Assembly (NCBI RefSeq): GCF_900112615.1
Contig: NZ_FOMK01000006.1
Location: 233,296 to 297,295 of the forward strand
Origin: Chitinophaga sp. CF118
Lineage (GTDB): Bacteria > Bacteroidota > Bacteroidia > Chitinophagales > Chitinophagaceae
DNA length: 64,000 bases
Direction of reading: 5' to 3'
The notes beneath the pieces are model-generated. The model made no database searches. It was not told where the DNA came from and saw only the letters and a list, made by a program, of their open reading frames with translations. Below are positions 8,928-17,607 of the stretch, piece by piece. How positions within the stretch are numbered: the stretch's first letter is position 1; every line of letters starts with the position of its first letter. Made by a program: the position numbers and the translations under genes.

Positions 8928-9103
8928 ATGATCCCGGATTTTCAAACAATCAGCCTTTATTGCAAATATTGTCTGATGGTAAAGAATATTTGCTGCGTGA
9001 TATAATCAATAAAATTTGTGACCAGTTTCATTTAACAGAAGAAGAAAAGTTTGAATTATTACCAAGTGATAATCAATCTAGTAATATCATAGTATCTCAA
9101 TAG
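8928..9103 (+). pseudogene. frameshifted, truncated N-terminal domain of an Mrr-type restriction endonuclease
   Basis: From ATG 8928 the first frame reads MIPDFQTI, the typical Mrr start. After a frameshift near 8950 the next frame reads PLLQILSDGKEYLLRDIINK, then CDQFHLTEEEKFELLPSDNQ and a TAG at 9101-9103. Together this is the Mrr N-terminal winged-helix domain. The catalytic PD-(D/E)XK part is absent, and the convergent gene at 9087 begins where it should continue. Mrr enzymes cut methylated foreign DNA; this copy cannot be functional. Confidence 0.75.
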
Positions 9104-9503
9104 ATGCAACTATCTTATCAATCAAATTGCGTTCAATTTCTTTTTTGTCATAATCGCAATTATATGTTATATAAATAACTTTCAGATTTTTAAACTTTAA
9201 CCAATATTTCCAATAATCTTTCCCATCAGTAGTAAATTCTGACTTCCCATAGGTATTATCTCTAATTTCAGTATTGACTAATTTTACTAATGAATTATAG
9301 TCAGAATTAGTCGCAATAAAATCCATTAACTCTGCTTCCATCTTAAAATCATATGTTTCAGGTATTTGATAACTGGAAATGTTTATTGCACCTACCCCAT
9401 TTTCCTCATCGTATATACCTACTACTCCGTCATCTTCCTGAATCTCATAAGTATCCGGAACATTAAGTGAATAGAAATTTGAATTTGAAATGTATCGTGT
9501 CAT
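9087..9503 (-). CDS. uncharacterised 138-residue protein (possibly DUF3805-like, immunity-type)
   Basis: The product is acidic and has no signal peptide. It has an alternating strand/helix pattern: FYSLNVPDTYEIQED and GVGAINISSYQIP near the start, a DFIATNSDYNSL helix mid-way and a final amphipathic helix. Small proteins of this kind are often immunity or accessory factors in polymorphic-toxin neighbourhoods, and DUF3805 is the closest family I can recall. It stands alone, convergent with the Mrr fossil, and its 3' end overlaps the fossil by a few codons, which suggests it arrived with the deletion of the endonuclease. Its function is unknown. Confidence 0.6.
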   Translation of the reverse strand: MTRYISNSNFYSLNVPDTYEIQEDDGVVGIYDEENGVGAINISSYQIPETYDFKMEAELMDFIATNSDYNSLVKLVNTEIRDNTYGKSEFTTDGKDYWKYWLKFKNLKVIYITYNCDYDKKEIERNLIDKIVASIEIL

Positions 9504-9689
9504 ATGAATCGACGGCAGTTGACTATCTCATATAAGTCACCAATGGCAAAATGAGACAAACTCTGTTGTTTTATATTATTTATGCAAATCTTCGAGGACA
9601 ATTATCATTCTAGCTAAAGAAAAACAACTGGAGGAATTACCACCAGTTGCCTAAAATATTACTCTGAGCAAATCAGAAACTATTACGAT

Positions 9690-10109
9690 TTATTCTTTTA
9701 TTTCAAATCTTATTGGAAGATATAGTAATGTCCTGACAGACTTCCCAGCAATTCTACCGGGTTTCCAATTAGGCATGCTATCAATTAATCTTAGAGATTC
9801 GACATTGCAAAGTTGACATCCGCTTCGTTCAATTTTTACGTTAGTAAGACGGCCATCTTTTTCAACAGTGAATGAGGTAAGAACTGTTCCAGCAAAGTCT
9901 ATCTCACCTAAAGGCCATTTAAGATTTTCCTCAATAAATTCTTTCAATTTTTTATTGCCTCCAGGAAATGTAGGGTATACATCCGTGTATAAATATAAAT
10001 TAGATATCGATGTATCTCTAACTAGTGCCCTACAACTAGGTGTATGCGCATAACTCCTAGTTGTTACTAATAATAAAAGGGAGAGCGCAAGAAATTTCAT
10101 TGTTGTCAT
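9690..10109 (-). CDS. exported TonB C-terminal-domain-like protein
   Basis: The 139-residue product has an N-terminal signal peptide ending near SYAHT. A TonB-C-like domain follows, with YPTFPGGNKKLKEFIEENLKWP, then GTVLTSFTVEKDGRLTNVKI and a NWKPGRIAGKSVR turn. There is no membrane anchor beyond the signal and no proline-rich linker, so it is not a working energy transducer. Stand-alone domains of this type are common in Bacteroidota and their role is unclear. Its ATG overlaps the stop of the upstream 331-residue gene by 4 bp, so the two are translationally coupled and probably act together. Confidence 0.8.
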   Translation of the reverse strand: MTTMKFLALSLLLLVTTRSYAHTPSCRALVRDTSISNLYLYTDVYPTFPGGNKKLKEFIEENLKWPLGEIDFAGTVLTSFTVEKDGRLTNVKIERSGCQLCNVESLRLIDSMPNWKPGRIAGKSVRTLLYLPIRFEIKE

Positions 10110-11101
10110 TGTTTAAAATTTTCAGTAGTTTCTTTTATGGAACTTTTTATTTCAGTAGCTAACCTCCTATTTTGCTCCTTCATTTGTTTCACTTGATGTT
10201 TGTGAGGAACTCCCATTTTATATAAATAAGCATGTCCATATCCTTCATGGGAGAACACCTGAGCAGCTCCTAATTTACTAAGACCTGAGTTTATTGTTAT
10301 TTTGACATTTTTGTTTACCGAATTGTATTTTTGGGGCTCTTTCCCAGGAGTTTGAGTAACACCCATATTTCCAGTTTCGCCCGTAGTTGGACTAAATGGT
10401 CCACTCAAACTAGGATCGTCTAGTGTAATATCACCCATGGTTTCAGTTTTTACGTTCCCATTTTCATCTTTATAATCAAACTTATTATTTGATTCTACCT
10501 CAAACGTCTTAGAATCATTAACTAATGCTTTTAGCTTATTAAAGTTACCACTATTACTCCGCTGTTTATTTATTTGACTTTTATCAATTTTGCCATCCTT
10601 ATCTAGTTTTACAAATGCCCTATCTACTTTGTTCAAAGTTGCAAGAATCATTTCAAACTCTTTTGACCCCTCCAGAAATTTCATGGAGTTTAGAAGCGTA
10701 TCCAGATCTGCATTACCACCCAAAGGCAAATTGCCAGGAATCTTATCTTTAAGCCCGGATTTCAGACTGCTAAGCTTACCAAGTGATTCTGTGAAGATGT
10801 TTTTGGCAGCAACAGAATCAATTTTGGATAGCTTTTTCTGCATCCTTTTTTCCTGCTTAATTAATCGGTTCAAGGCTTTTTCTGAACGTTCGTTTACCTG
10901 CTCTTCTATATGATGGGATTTATGTTGGAGTTGTGAAAGATATTTTTTAGGTAAGGGCCCTGCAATGCTATCCTGTGCATGTGTCAATATTTGTGTCACC
11001 CGCTGCTTTTGCAATTGTAAACGTTCAATAGTGCTGTCCTGCGCATTTACATGACTATAATGAATGCCCAATATGATAATGAGGGGTATAAATAGTTTCA
11101 T
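10106..11101 (-). CDS. exported coiled-coil protein with H-E-x3-H motif near the C terminus
   Basis: The 331-residue protein has a Sec signal (to about residue 21). Residues 25-110 form a charged coiled coil with the motif LPKKYLSQLQHK, which reappears in a truncated frame at 18012 upstream of the RHS genes. A low-complexity middle (KDENGNVKTETMGD, then TTGETGNMGVTQTPG) leads to a C-terminal region KITINSGLSKLGAAQVFSHE then GYGHAYLYKMG. HEGYGH is not the classic HExxH zincin motif but resembles metal-site segments of predicted toxin peptidases in RHS tips. Architecture and context suggest an N-terminal delivery or wall part joined to an effector-like tail. The following TonB-C-like gene, coupled by a 4-bp overlap, could be its partner. 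No enzymatic function is shown. Confidence 0.75.
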   Translation of the reverse strand: MKLFIPLIIILGIHYSHVNAQDSTIERLQLQKQRVTQILTHAQDSIAGPLPKKYLSQLQHKSHHIEEQVNERSEKALNRLIKQEKRMQKKLSKIDSVAAKNIFTESLGKLSSLKSGLKDKIPGNLPLGGNADLDTLLNSMKFLEGSKEFEMILATLNKVDRAFVKLDKDGKIDKSQINKQRSNSGNFNKLKALVNDSKTFEVESNNKFDYKDENGNVKTETMGDITLDDPSLSGPFSPTTGETGNMGVTQTPGKEPQKYNSVNKNVKITINSGLSKLGAAQVFSHEGYGHAYLYKMGVPHKHQVKQMKEQNRRLATEIKSSIKETTENFKQ

Positions 11102-11481
11102 TCGGGGAGGGGTAAAAAATTAAGAACTTGAGGTTATATATAATCTGGAACTATTAGCAGAGAAAAACAATAAACAGGTGAAGACACCAGAGAACAACGG
11201 GGAATAGGAAAATGGTGCATGATTACAAAATATAGGTTGATAAATATTTACTGTTTGAAAGTAAATGAATGTTCCTTGCAAAAATGTTAACCCGAAGTTA
11301 TCAATCAAAAAATGCGTAGTTCTACTTATTTTAAATCTGTTGTATGTAAAAATATCTTGGTCTAACCTTCACCTATCCCAACTAAAATCAATCGGGTTAT
11401 ATAATAGACTGGCTCCTTTTTATGTAATTAAAAGATAAACCGAAATAATCCATATTAAAATTGAGTATTTTGCTTTCAATT
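11102..11481. other. AT-rich intergenic region, nothing recognised
   Basis: This lies between divergent genes. It contains the start-side control regions of both but no clear -33/-7 pair, hairpin or coding remnant that I can support. A short plus-strand frame from 11461 uses non-ATG starts and only extends the gene at 11482. Confidence 0.5.
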
Positions 11482-11961
11482 ATGAGCAATAATTATCAAG
11501 AATATGCTAAGAAATTTAATCGTCAACTGCATTCAATTAGCGGATTAATCATTTATGATACCACTTATCCAATTCCTCCAAGTGTCGTAATAATACCTTG
11601 TGATATAAGACCCGGGCAAGATTTAAATACACTCGTTAGGGAGCAACTTTTGAATAATAAAACTGAAGGTATTCTGGTTTATTTTCAAGGTATAAGATGG
11701 ATTATGCCTGATTTAGAAGAACCTTTGAAACAATGGACTTTTGTTAATGCTGAAGCTGTCGATGGATACTTTAATAAAGCCTCGCTGAAGATCAGCTATG
11801 GTAAAGTAACATATGATAACTCCAATGCAGATTTGGAAGAAGGAGATGATGTAAAACGTCTATTTATCCTTAATGTCTTTGGGACCGATGTAAGATTAAA
11901 AATTACTGAATTTCCCAAAGAGGTAGGTCCTGCAAAACTTTTCGAAAAAATTAATTTGTAA
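11482..11961 (+). CDS. uncharacterised 159-residue cytosolic protein
   Basis: There is no signal peptide or membrane segment. The sequence opens MSNNYQEYAKKFNRQLHSIS and continues with predicted beta strands around LIIYDTTYPIPPSVVIIPCD and GILVYFQGIRWIMPDLE, then an amphipathic C terminus (LRLKITEFPKEVGPAKLFEK-like). Start 11482 is chosen because upstream in-frame starts are non-ATG and lie in AT-rich sequence. The gene stands alone between two eroded loci. I do not recognise the family; an orphan immunity-like protein would fit the neighbourhood but is a guess. Confidence 0.6.
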   Translation: MSNNYQEYAKKFNRQLHSISGLIIYDTTYPIPPSVVIIPCDIRPGQDLNTLVREQLLNNKTEGILVYFQGIRWIMPDLEEPLKQWTFVNAEAVDGYFNKASLKISYGKVTYDNSNADLEEGDDVKRLFILNVFGTDVRLKITEFPKEVGPAKLFEKINL

Positions 11962-12179
11962 TAAAATCCAGGAATTAGCGTTGACGTGAAAGTATTGTAT
12001 CAATAATCAACACTTATAGATTCGGTAAGAAGGCAAGCTACTACAGAAACCTGAATTATGTTCTGCTGCCTTTGTGTTATGGAAGATTCAAGATATGCAA
12101 TAAATCCTCCCTGAGAATGTTTTTATAAAAGGACATGTATTGGAATTGAAATAAATCAATTTAAATTTACGTTGCCCCA

Positions 12180-12449
12180 TTGGTAAACACGAACCTCAAC
12201 CATTTTCTGAATTCCCAAAAACTTGAGTGGCTACAGGATATTCAGTCCTTGCCCAGTATATTGGAAGATGCAATTAGAAACTTAGATGAAGTGCAATTGG
12301 TTACGCCTTACCGTGATGATGGCTGGACTGTTAAACAGGTAATACACCATCTTGCCGATAGTCATACTAATGCTTACATTCGTTTTAAATTAGGTTTGAC
12401 AGAAGCTGTAGCGTTATTTTATCCTGTTATCAAGTGCATATTTCAGTAA
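12180..12449 (+). pseudogene. 3'-truncated YfiT/DinB-family metal-dependent hydrolase remnant
   Basis: The frame encodes the N-terminal half of a YfiT-like DinB four-helix protein, with the family block TPYRDDGWTVKQVIHHLADS followed by HTNAYIRFKLGLTE. After LTE (near 12400) the sequence changes to unrelated residues AVALFYPVIKCIFQ and stops, overlapping the 3' end of the convergent SDR gene. Intact members run to about 170 residues and carry further metal-binding histidines that are missing here. The start is TTG at 12180; no ATG is in frame upstream. The join near 12400 marks a deletion or insertion breakpoint. Confidence 0.8.
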
Positions 12450-13595
12450 TCTATAAAAATTATCACCGTTAACTTCAGGGCATTCCTGCTGCCCATTCAT
12501 ATCAGGCAGGGTAAAATGCATGGGTGCGGATGATATATACGAGGTAAACAATGCACCTGCCGTTTTGTAATACATGGTTTCAAGCTCATTTAAATCATTT
12601 ACCGGCTGTTGACTAACCTGCTGCATTCCTTCCATATTGATGGCTTTTAGCATAGCCGGAAGATAAAAATCATGTTTTGTTTCGCTGGAATTTGCCAAAT
12701 GAAAGCTGTCATCGCCGGTATTATTCATTGTTAACCTGTACATGGTTTTTGCGGCATAATCGGCGGGTACAATATTTAAACCGCTATTTAAGCTATAGGT
12801 TACACGACATCTCATAAATGTTGTTTTATTCAGATCATTCTCGTTAAACATCCTTTCTTTGCATCGCAGAAAGAAAAACATCCAGGAATAGAAAACATCA
12901 AATTTATTGATGGCGCCTGTCTTTTGTTCTATCAAACGACCACATATAGTAGATGGCCTGAAAAATTTCGTTTTCATCCACGGATGTTGTTGCGAAAATC
13001 TCCTCACGGATACTTCGGCCTCCAGCTTTGATAATTCATAAGGGTTCCTGAATTTTTGATTAAAATTAATATAGTCAGGAGCAATTTTTCCGTATGTTTC
13101 GCCGCAGCTGTATGCTGAACCGGTATAAATAAAATGATTAACTTTTATTTTTTGTGCCAGTTGAAGCACACGCATGGTTCCATCCACATTCACTGACCAT
13201 AATTTCTTTTTAACATTCTCAGTGTTTCTGAAATCAGTAAGTGCAGCAATATGAAAGAGGTAATCTATCCTGTGGATATTCAATAAATTTTCATCTGTAT
13301 GAGACAACAGATCACTATTGCCATCCAGTTCGAAATGAATACAATGAATAATTGAGCGCAGGGTGTTTCGAAGATCGTTATACTCGTTTTTGTCAATGTT
13401 TAAATAATCGATTCCATCATTTTCAATCATATCAAAAATCCGGGTGCTGAGGTCATTTTCTTTAGTCGATCTTCCAAGCAGAAAGATCTTTATAGCTGGA
13501 AGATCATCAAAATGCTGCTTAATAATTTCAAATAACAGGTTTCTGCCTAAAAGACCTGTAACTCCTGTCAACATGTAGTTTACTGTTGTTTTCAT
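12414..13595 (-). CDS. extended SDR / NAD-binding reductase (thioester-reductase or acyl-CoA-reductase type)
   Basis: The 393-residue protein has a Rossmann start TGVTGLLGRNLL (residues about 10-21) and a long variable loop typical of the NAD_binding_4 branch. It also has the catalytic segment FIYTGSAYSCGE with the YELSK motif further on, and a late FRPSTICGR substrate-side loop. Family members reduce acyl thioesters or modify nucleotide sugars. No carrier-protein or biosynthesis partner is adjacent, so the substrate is unknown. The 3' end overlaps the truncated YfiT remnant, placing a rearrangement junction at its end, but the C terminus looks intact. The upstream 500 bp has no gene. Confidence 0.8.
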   Translation of the reverse strand: MKTTVNYMLTGVTGLLGRNLLFEIIKQHFDDLPAIKIFLLGRSTKENDLSTRIFDMIENDGIDYLNIDKNEYNDLRNTLRSIIHCIHFELDGNSDLLSHTDENLLNIHRIDYLFHIAALTDFRNTENVKKKLWSVNVDGTMRVLQLAQKIKVNHFIYTGSAYSCGETYGKIAPDYINFNQKFRNPYELSKLEAEVSVRRFSQQHPWMKTKFFRPSTICGRLIEQKTGAINKFDVFYSWMFFFLRCKERMFNENDLNKTTFMRCRVTYSLNSGLNIVPADYAAKTMYRLTMNNTGDDSFHLANSSETKHDFYLPAMLKAINMEGMQQVSQQPVNDLNELETMYYKTAGALFTSYISSAPMHFTLPDMNGQQECPEVNGDNFYRLLKYALDNRIK

Positions 13596-14093
13596 AGGTA
13601 ATGGTTTATCTGAGGTGATTATATTCTATTGCATTCCCGGGTTGTTGGGAGACGGTTAATTTGCGAACAATGAAATAACGAGTTAAGATTTACGAACAAT
13701 AATACATTACAAAATCTGCACTGTAAAACAATAATTGAATATCAATATCATTTAGTTAAGTGCTTTATTGTTTAATACACATGGAGGTCCTAATGGAGCC
13801 TTGTATGTTTTTACAAACACAGAGCTGAACTAAACGATATTGAATTAAATATATGAATAATTTCTCTTTTAAATAAATAAATCAGATTATTTGATTGGAA
13901 GAGAATATGGCAGAAGCGCCTGTGGGAGTCATATTTCTATATGCTACAATCAATATAAGTGTCGCATCTACAATTCATTGCATGATTTGATGAGCAAGAT
14001 GAATTTTAATCGCTTCACCTTTCATTGACATTGATATTTTATAAGGAAGCAGGATATCACATCAGTTTATAGAGACCTTTTAATAATTGACAG
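13596..14093. other. gene-free AT-rich spacer of about 500 bp
   Basis: No frame longer than about 20 codons is convincing on either strand. One short plus-strand string (NTHGGPNGALYVFTNTEL before TAA near 13834) looks protein-like and could be a tiny remnant, but cannot be assigned. No strong hairpin or consensus promoter was seen. Confidence 0.4.
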
Positions 14094-15416
14094 TTAAGGT
14101 CTCCGCTGTAGCCTTGTCTTTATAGTATACACGATAATACCTACCGCTGTTACTGCTGCACCTGCAAGCATCATATGAATACCTGTAGATATAAAGATGC
14201 CTATCCAGATTATAATGGCCAATATTGCAGGTATTGGAAACAGTGGCATATGCCATTTGAAAAATGATCTTCCTTTCTTTTTGCTCAATAGGATGAGACC
14301 AATGGCCTGGGCAATGAATTGTATTAAAATCCGCATAGCCAGAATGGCACTTATCACTTCCTTAATCTTAAATAACAGGCTGAATACAAATGCTACTGCC
14401 CCCAGGAAGAGCAGCGATACATATGGGAAATTCTTTGTAGGATGCAGTTTCGCAAAGACCTTGAAAAAAGCGCCGTCCTTTGCTGCTGCATAAGGAATCC
14501 TGCTATATCCCAGCGTAGCGGAAAACACAGAGGCAAAAGCAACCCAGAGAATCAGGATAGTGGCAACCGTTGCTGCCTTATGTCCAGACAGTACCTGAAC
14601 AAACTCGCTGACAACAAACTGGCTTTTCTCAATCTGCTCAAGCGGAAGTACCGAGGCTACACTGATATTCATACAGAGGTATAACACGGTGATACCTGCA
14701 ATGGAAATAAACATACTGCGGGGAATGTTTTTCTCCGGTTGAGTGATTTCCCCTCCCAGGTGACACACGTTATAATACCCCAGGTAACTATACACTGTTT
14801 TAACACTGGCAAAGCCTAATGCCGCCGCAAAGGCATAGTTTAGTTGTAATCCGTCGTTGATATGTTTTACCGGTTCCAGGAAATGACCATGAGTAATACC
14901 TCCGCTAATGATCCATACCATTGTAACTAAAACGCCAATCCATAATAACACGCTTATTCTGCCAATGGTTTCTATTTTCCGGTAAAGCAGAAATACAATC
15001 AATATCACCACCGCACCACTCACTACCTTCTTTTCCCAGAAACCTAATGGGAAGATATACCCGGCATATTGCGCGAACCCGATGGCTGCTGAAGCTATTA
15101 CAAGGGGGGCCTGGATCATAGTCTGCCACACGAACAAAAAGCTCATTAACTTGCCGGTACGTGGTCCAAAACCTTCTTTCAGGAAATTATAACTGCCGCC
15201 AGCCATTGGGAAAGTAGCCCCCAGCTCACTCCACACTGCAGCATCTATAAACGAAAGGATGGCACCGGCTATCCAGGCATAGAGAAACCCCGGACCATGC
15301 ATCGTTTCAGCTACCACGCTCAATACTATAAAGGGGCCAATGCCCACCATATCTGTCATATTAATAGCCGTAGCCTGTAGTAAGCTAATGCGACGGGAAA
15401 GTTCTGGTTGCTTCAT
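14094..15416 (-). CDS. APC-superfamily amino-acid permease
   Basis: About 440 residues with 12 predicted membrane helices. The first helix carries MTDMVGIGPFIVLSV, matching the unwound GIG-type substrate motif of APC transporters. A loop near residue 75 has the SELGATFPMAGGSYNFL signature. Such proteins take up or exchange amino acids across the inner membrane; specificity cannot be read. I chose ATG 15416 over the upstream GTG because MKQPELSRRISLLQ is the normal length for the family. The gene ends in a short loop after helix 12 (TIKTRLQRRP). It has no functional neighbour; the next minus-strand gene upstream is a small cupin 83 bp away, which may share transcription. Confidence 0.92.
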   Translation of the reverse strand: MKQPELSRRISLLQATAINMTDMVGIGPFIVLSVVAETMHGPGFLYAWIAGAILSFIDAAVWSELGATFPMAGGSYNFLKEGFGPRTGKLMSFLFVWQTMIQAPLVIASAAIGFAQYAGYIFPLGFWEKKVVSGAVVILIVFLLYRKIETIGRISVLLWIGVLVTMVWIISGGITHGHFLEPVKHINDGLQLNYAFAAALGFASVKTVYSYLGYYNVCHLGGEITQPEKNIPRSMFISIAGITVLYLCMNISVASVLPLEQIEKSQFVVSEFVQVLSGHKAATVATILILWVAFASVFSATLGYSRIPYAAAKDGAFFKVFAKLHPTKNFPYVSLLFLGAVAFVFSLLFKIKEVISAILAMRILIQFIAQAIGLILLSKKKGRSFFKWHMPLFPIPAILAIIIWIGIFISTGIHMMLAGAAVTAVGIIVYTIKTRLQRRP

Positions 15417-15498
15417 ATCCACCGTAAAAGTAAAAATTTTACGCACGTTTTGATGATATAGGGAAGATATCTTATTTAATAGTGCCTTACCTCACCCA

Positions 15499-15843
15499 TT
15501 ACGCCTTCAGGAAATCCCCGTCAATAATCATCAGTTTTACCCCATTTGCAGATACAGAGCGATGAGAACTCAATTCATCCGAAACAACGTAAGTCATTCC
15601 TTTAGATAGGAGGGAGCTTTCTCCGTTTTGTAATTCACTTATAAATTCTCCTTCTAAACAATGCACTATGTGGCCTTTCTGACACCAATGATCGGCAATG
15701 TACCCCGGTGAATATTCCACTATCCTGATTCTTAAACCGGGAAATTGAAGCGTTTGCCAATATGCAATACCTGTTTCACCAGTATGTTCTGTTTTAGGAA
15801 TTCCGGACCAGTCGATTGTTTGAAAGGGAATATTAATACTCAT
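15499..15843 (-). CDS. small single-domain cupin (DHCW-motif type)
   Basis: The 114-residue protein is one cupin barrel. The motif YIADHWCQKGHIVHCLEGEF (about residues 50-70) provides histidines and a glutamate for a metal site, with a second-strand block SLLSKGMTYVVSD. Members of this compact family are poorly characterised; related cupins act as isomerases, dioxygenases or ligand sensors. The protein is cytosolic. It lies just upstream of the APC permease on the same strand and could be co-transcribed, but a functional link is unknown. Confidence 0.82.
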   Translation of the reverse strand: MSINIPFQTIDWSGIPKTEHTGETGIAYWQTLQFPGLRIRIVEYSPGYIADHWCQKGHIVHCLEGEFISELQNGESSLLSKGMTYVVSDELSSHRSVSANGVKLMIIDGDFLKA

Positions 15844-16022
15844 GGAGCTAATGGGTTTTTATACTGATCATAAAGGTACGTCGGAAAAATTGTTCATATT
15901 GCCATTCCTCGTTGGCACAATCTCTACAGAATATTTTCAATAATCTGATTAATCTTTTACAAAGGTAATCCCTCAGTTTTCATATTATTCTAAAATAAAT
16001 TTATCGGTGATAATCAATTAAT

Positions 16023-16048
16023 TGACAGGGGTAGTGTTACCCCTGTCA
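16023..16048. repeat. perfect 11-bp inverted repeat upstream of the HTH gene
   Basis: TGACAGGGGTA and TACCCCTGTCA are separated by 4 bp. The repeat lies 59 bp before the ATG at 16107, between the divergent cupin and HTH genes. It is GC-rich in an AT-rich spacer and fits an operator or replication-type binding site. Confidence 0.6.
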
Positions 16049-16106
16049 GTGGTTTCGTATTGCATATTTTATTTCATTTGCATCATACCAGAATAAAAAC
16101 CTAATC

Positions 16107-17093
16107 ATGCCAATGCAAGGATCTGCTGTTAATTACATCGCGCATTTGAATGCTTTTGCTCAGCATTCAAGGCATAACAAATACCTGCATGCGAATCATG
16201 TAAGTCTTTACTGGGCTTTATTCCATACCTGGAATCAGTATCACTTTCAGGATAGGTTCCCTATTAGCCGGGAAGCGGTAAAAAAGATGTGCCATATTGG
16301 TTCTAACAAGACCTATTCGCGTTGCCTGAAGGAGCTGCACAATTGCGGATTGATCACCTATTATCCAACTCCTGATATGTTCATGCCGAGTAAAGTCAGC
16401 ATTACCCACCTGAATTCAGATGGTACATTACTGATGTATGAGCAGGAAGACCGTAGTCATTTTGCTACCGGTAATTTGAAGGACGATAGTAAAAGTGACA
16501 CCGTAAAGTTGAATGACGATAGTAAAAATGCCCCCGTAAAGTTAAACGACGGTAGTAAAAGTGACACCGTAGAGTTAAGCGACGGTAGTAAAAGCGAACA
16601 CGTTCCGTGTAGCACTTTTACTACCGTACCGGGGGGCAAAAATGCTACACTACCGGGGTCAAAAATGATACACTTTATTAAACAAAATATAAACAATGTT
16701 AAACGAGAGAGCAAACATGCGCGCGCGAGAAGAAAAAGTTTACCCACTGTTCCGCAATTGGAAGAAGTGCTGGCGCATTTCAAAACAATGGGATTACCGG
16801 AAAAAGAGGGTTTCAAGTTTTTCTCCCATTACCAGGCTATTGGCTGGGAGATAACCGGAAGGCCTATCCGGAACTGGCAGGCGGCCGTTACCAAATGGGC
16901 TGCGAATATTGATTCATTCACTAAAAAACAGAATGACAATGGAACAACACAAGAAGAGAGTAGCGGAAGCTGCCGGAATTTAATTTCACAATCTTCCGGG
17001 TGGAACAAAAGGCGCCTCTCTCTTGTTCCGGGCGCAGCCCCGTTGACTGTGATTGTTATTGCAATATTAATCCTTCATACATTTCCTGTTTAA
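16107..17093 (+). CDS. HTH replication-initiator/DnaD-like protein with in-frame tandem repeats
   Basis: Residues 1-110 look like a winged-helix DNA-binding domain: HVSLYWALFHTWNQYHFQ, then ISREAVKKMCHIGSNKTYSR with a CLKELHNCGLI recognition/wing region. This is the type found in Bacteroidota mobile-element and phage replication proteins. Residues about 126-169 are four degenerate 11-residue repeats (DDSKSDTVKLN-like). A DnaD-like helical block follows at about 210-275 (LEEVLAHFKTMGLPEKEG ... GRPIRNWQAAVTKWA). The last 40 residues (SLVPGAAPLTVIVIAILIL) are hydrophobic and atypical, suggesting a 3' frameshift. Inverted repeats flank the gene on both sides. It is probably a relic regulator or initiator of a mobile element; no relaxase, integrase or transposase is nearby. 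Confidence 0.7.
   Translation: MPMQGSAVNYIAHLNAFAQHSRHNKYLHANHVSLYWALFHTWNQYHFQDRFPISREAVKKMCHIGSNKTYSRCLKELHNCGLITYYPTPDMFMPSKVSITHLNSDGTLLMYEQEDRSHFATGNLKDDSKSDTVKLNDDSKNAPVKLNDGSKSDTVELSDGSKSEHVPCSTFTTVPGGKNATLPGSKMIHFIKQNINNVKRESKHARARRKSLPTVPQLEEVLAHFKTMGLPEKEGFKFFSHYQAIGWEITGRPIRNWQAAVTKWAANIDSFTKKQNDNGTTQEESSGSCRNLISQSSGWNKRRLSLVPGAAPLTVIVIAILILHTFPV
16482..16613 (+). repeat. four degenerate 33-bp tandem repeats inside the HTH gene
   Basis: Units start at 16482, 16515, 16548 and 16581 with GACGATAGTAAAA or GACGGTAGTAAAA. The first three are close copies and the fourth diverges after half its length. The 33-bp period keeps the frame (11 residues). A looser TACCGGGG-CAAAAATG motif appears twice just downstream. 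Confidence 0.85.
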
Positions 17094-17236
17094 AAATAAG
17101 TATGACCGCACTAAAACTCATAGATGAACACACTAAAAATGATAGATGAGATGATAATTACCTGAATATTTTCAGTCGGTTTCATTCAATTAATATCACA
17201 TCTTAATGTGTAATGGTCTAATTTAAAAGGATGGTA

Positions 17237-17293
17237 ATAGTCATCCTACGTTCATCCTACGTTTTAAACGTAGGATGAACGTAGGATGACTAT
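17237..17293. repeat. 57-bp near-perfect palindrome built from direct repeats
   Basis: Two 28-bp arms (17237-17264 and 17266-17293) are exact reverse complements around a single T. Each arm contains TCATCCTACGTT-type units repeated twice, so the element has four copies of an 11-bp word in head-to-head pairs. It lies 144 bp after the HTH/DnaD-like gene in otherwise empty AT-rich DNA. There is no trailing T-run, so it is not a normal terminator. It could be a binding array, cruciform origin or recombination site. Confidence 0.9.
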
Positions 17294-17607
17294 ATCTCCG
17301 CTTTATCTCAGGTACTTCGTTATAACTGTTTTATCGAGGTATTATTTGAAAACAATTTGCTTTGCAACATTTCCCCTTTCGACGGTATCCCAAGTGGACT
17401 TTTTATTCTAGCCATTGTGAATAAGATATAAATGAATTTAAGATTTTTACAGATTTTTTTATTGGTTTTATAAATTTTGTATCTTAGTATCAGATACATC
17501 TCCGGTGTCAGTTTCATATCTGCTTTCCAACTAATCACATCTGTAAAATGCATTGCTATAATTAGCATTGTGGATACTTATTTTCATCATTTTAAAGCCA
17601 CAATTTT

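Noticed and set aside
10590..10913. 107-residue plus-strand frame
   Set aside because: It is antisense to the coiled-coil protein gene, and its serine/leucine-rich composition mirrors the lysine/glutamate-rich coiled coil on the other strand.
16482..16613. Regular repeats resembling a CRISPR array
   Set aside because: The units are contiguous, degenerate, multiples of three and translated in frame; there are no spacers and no cas genes.
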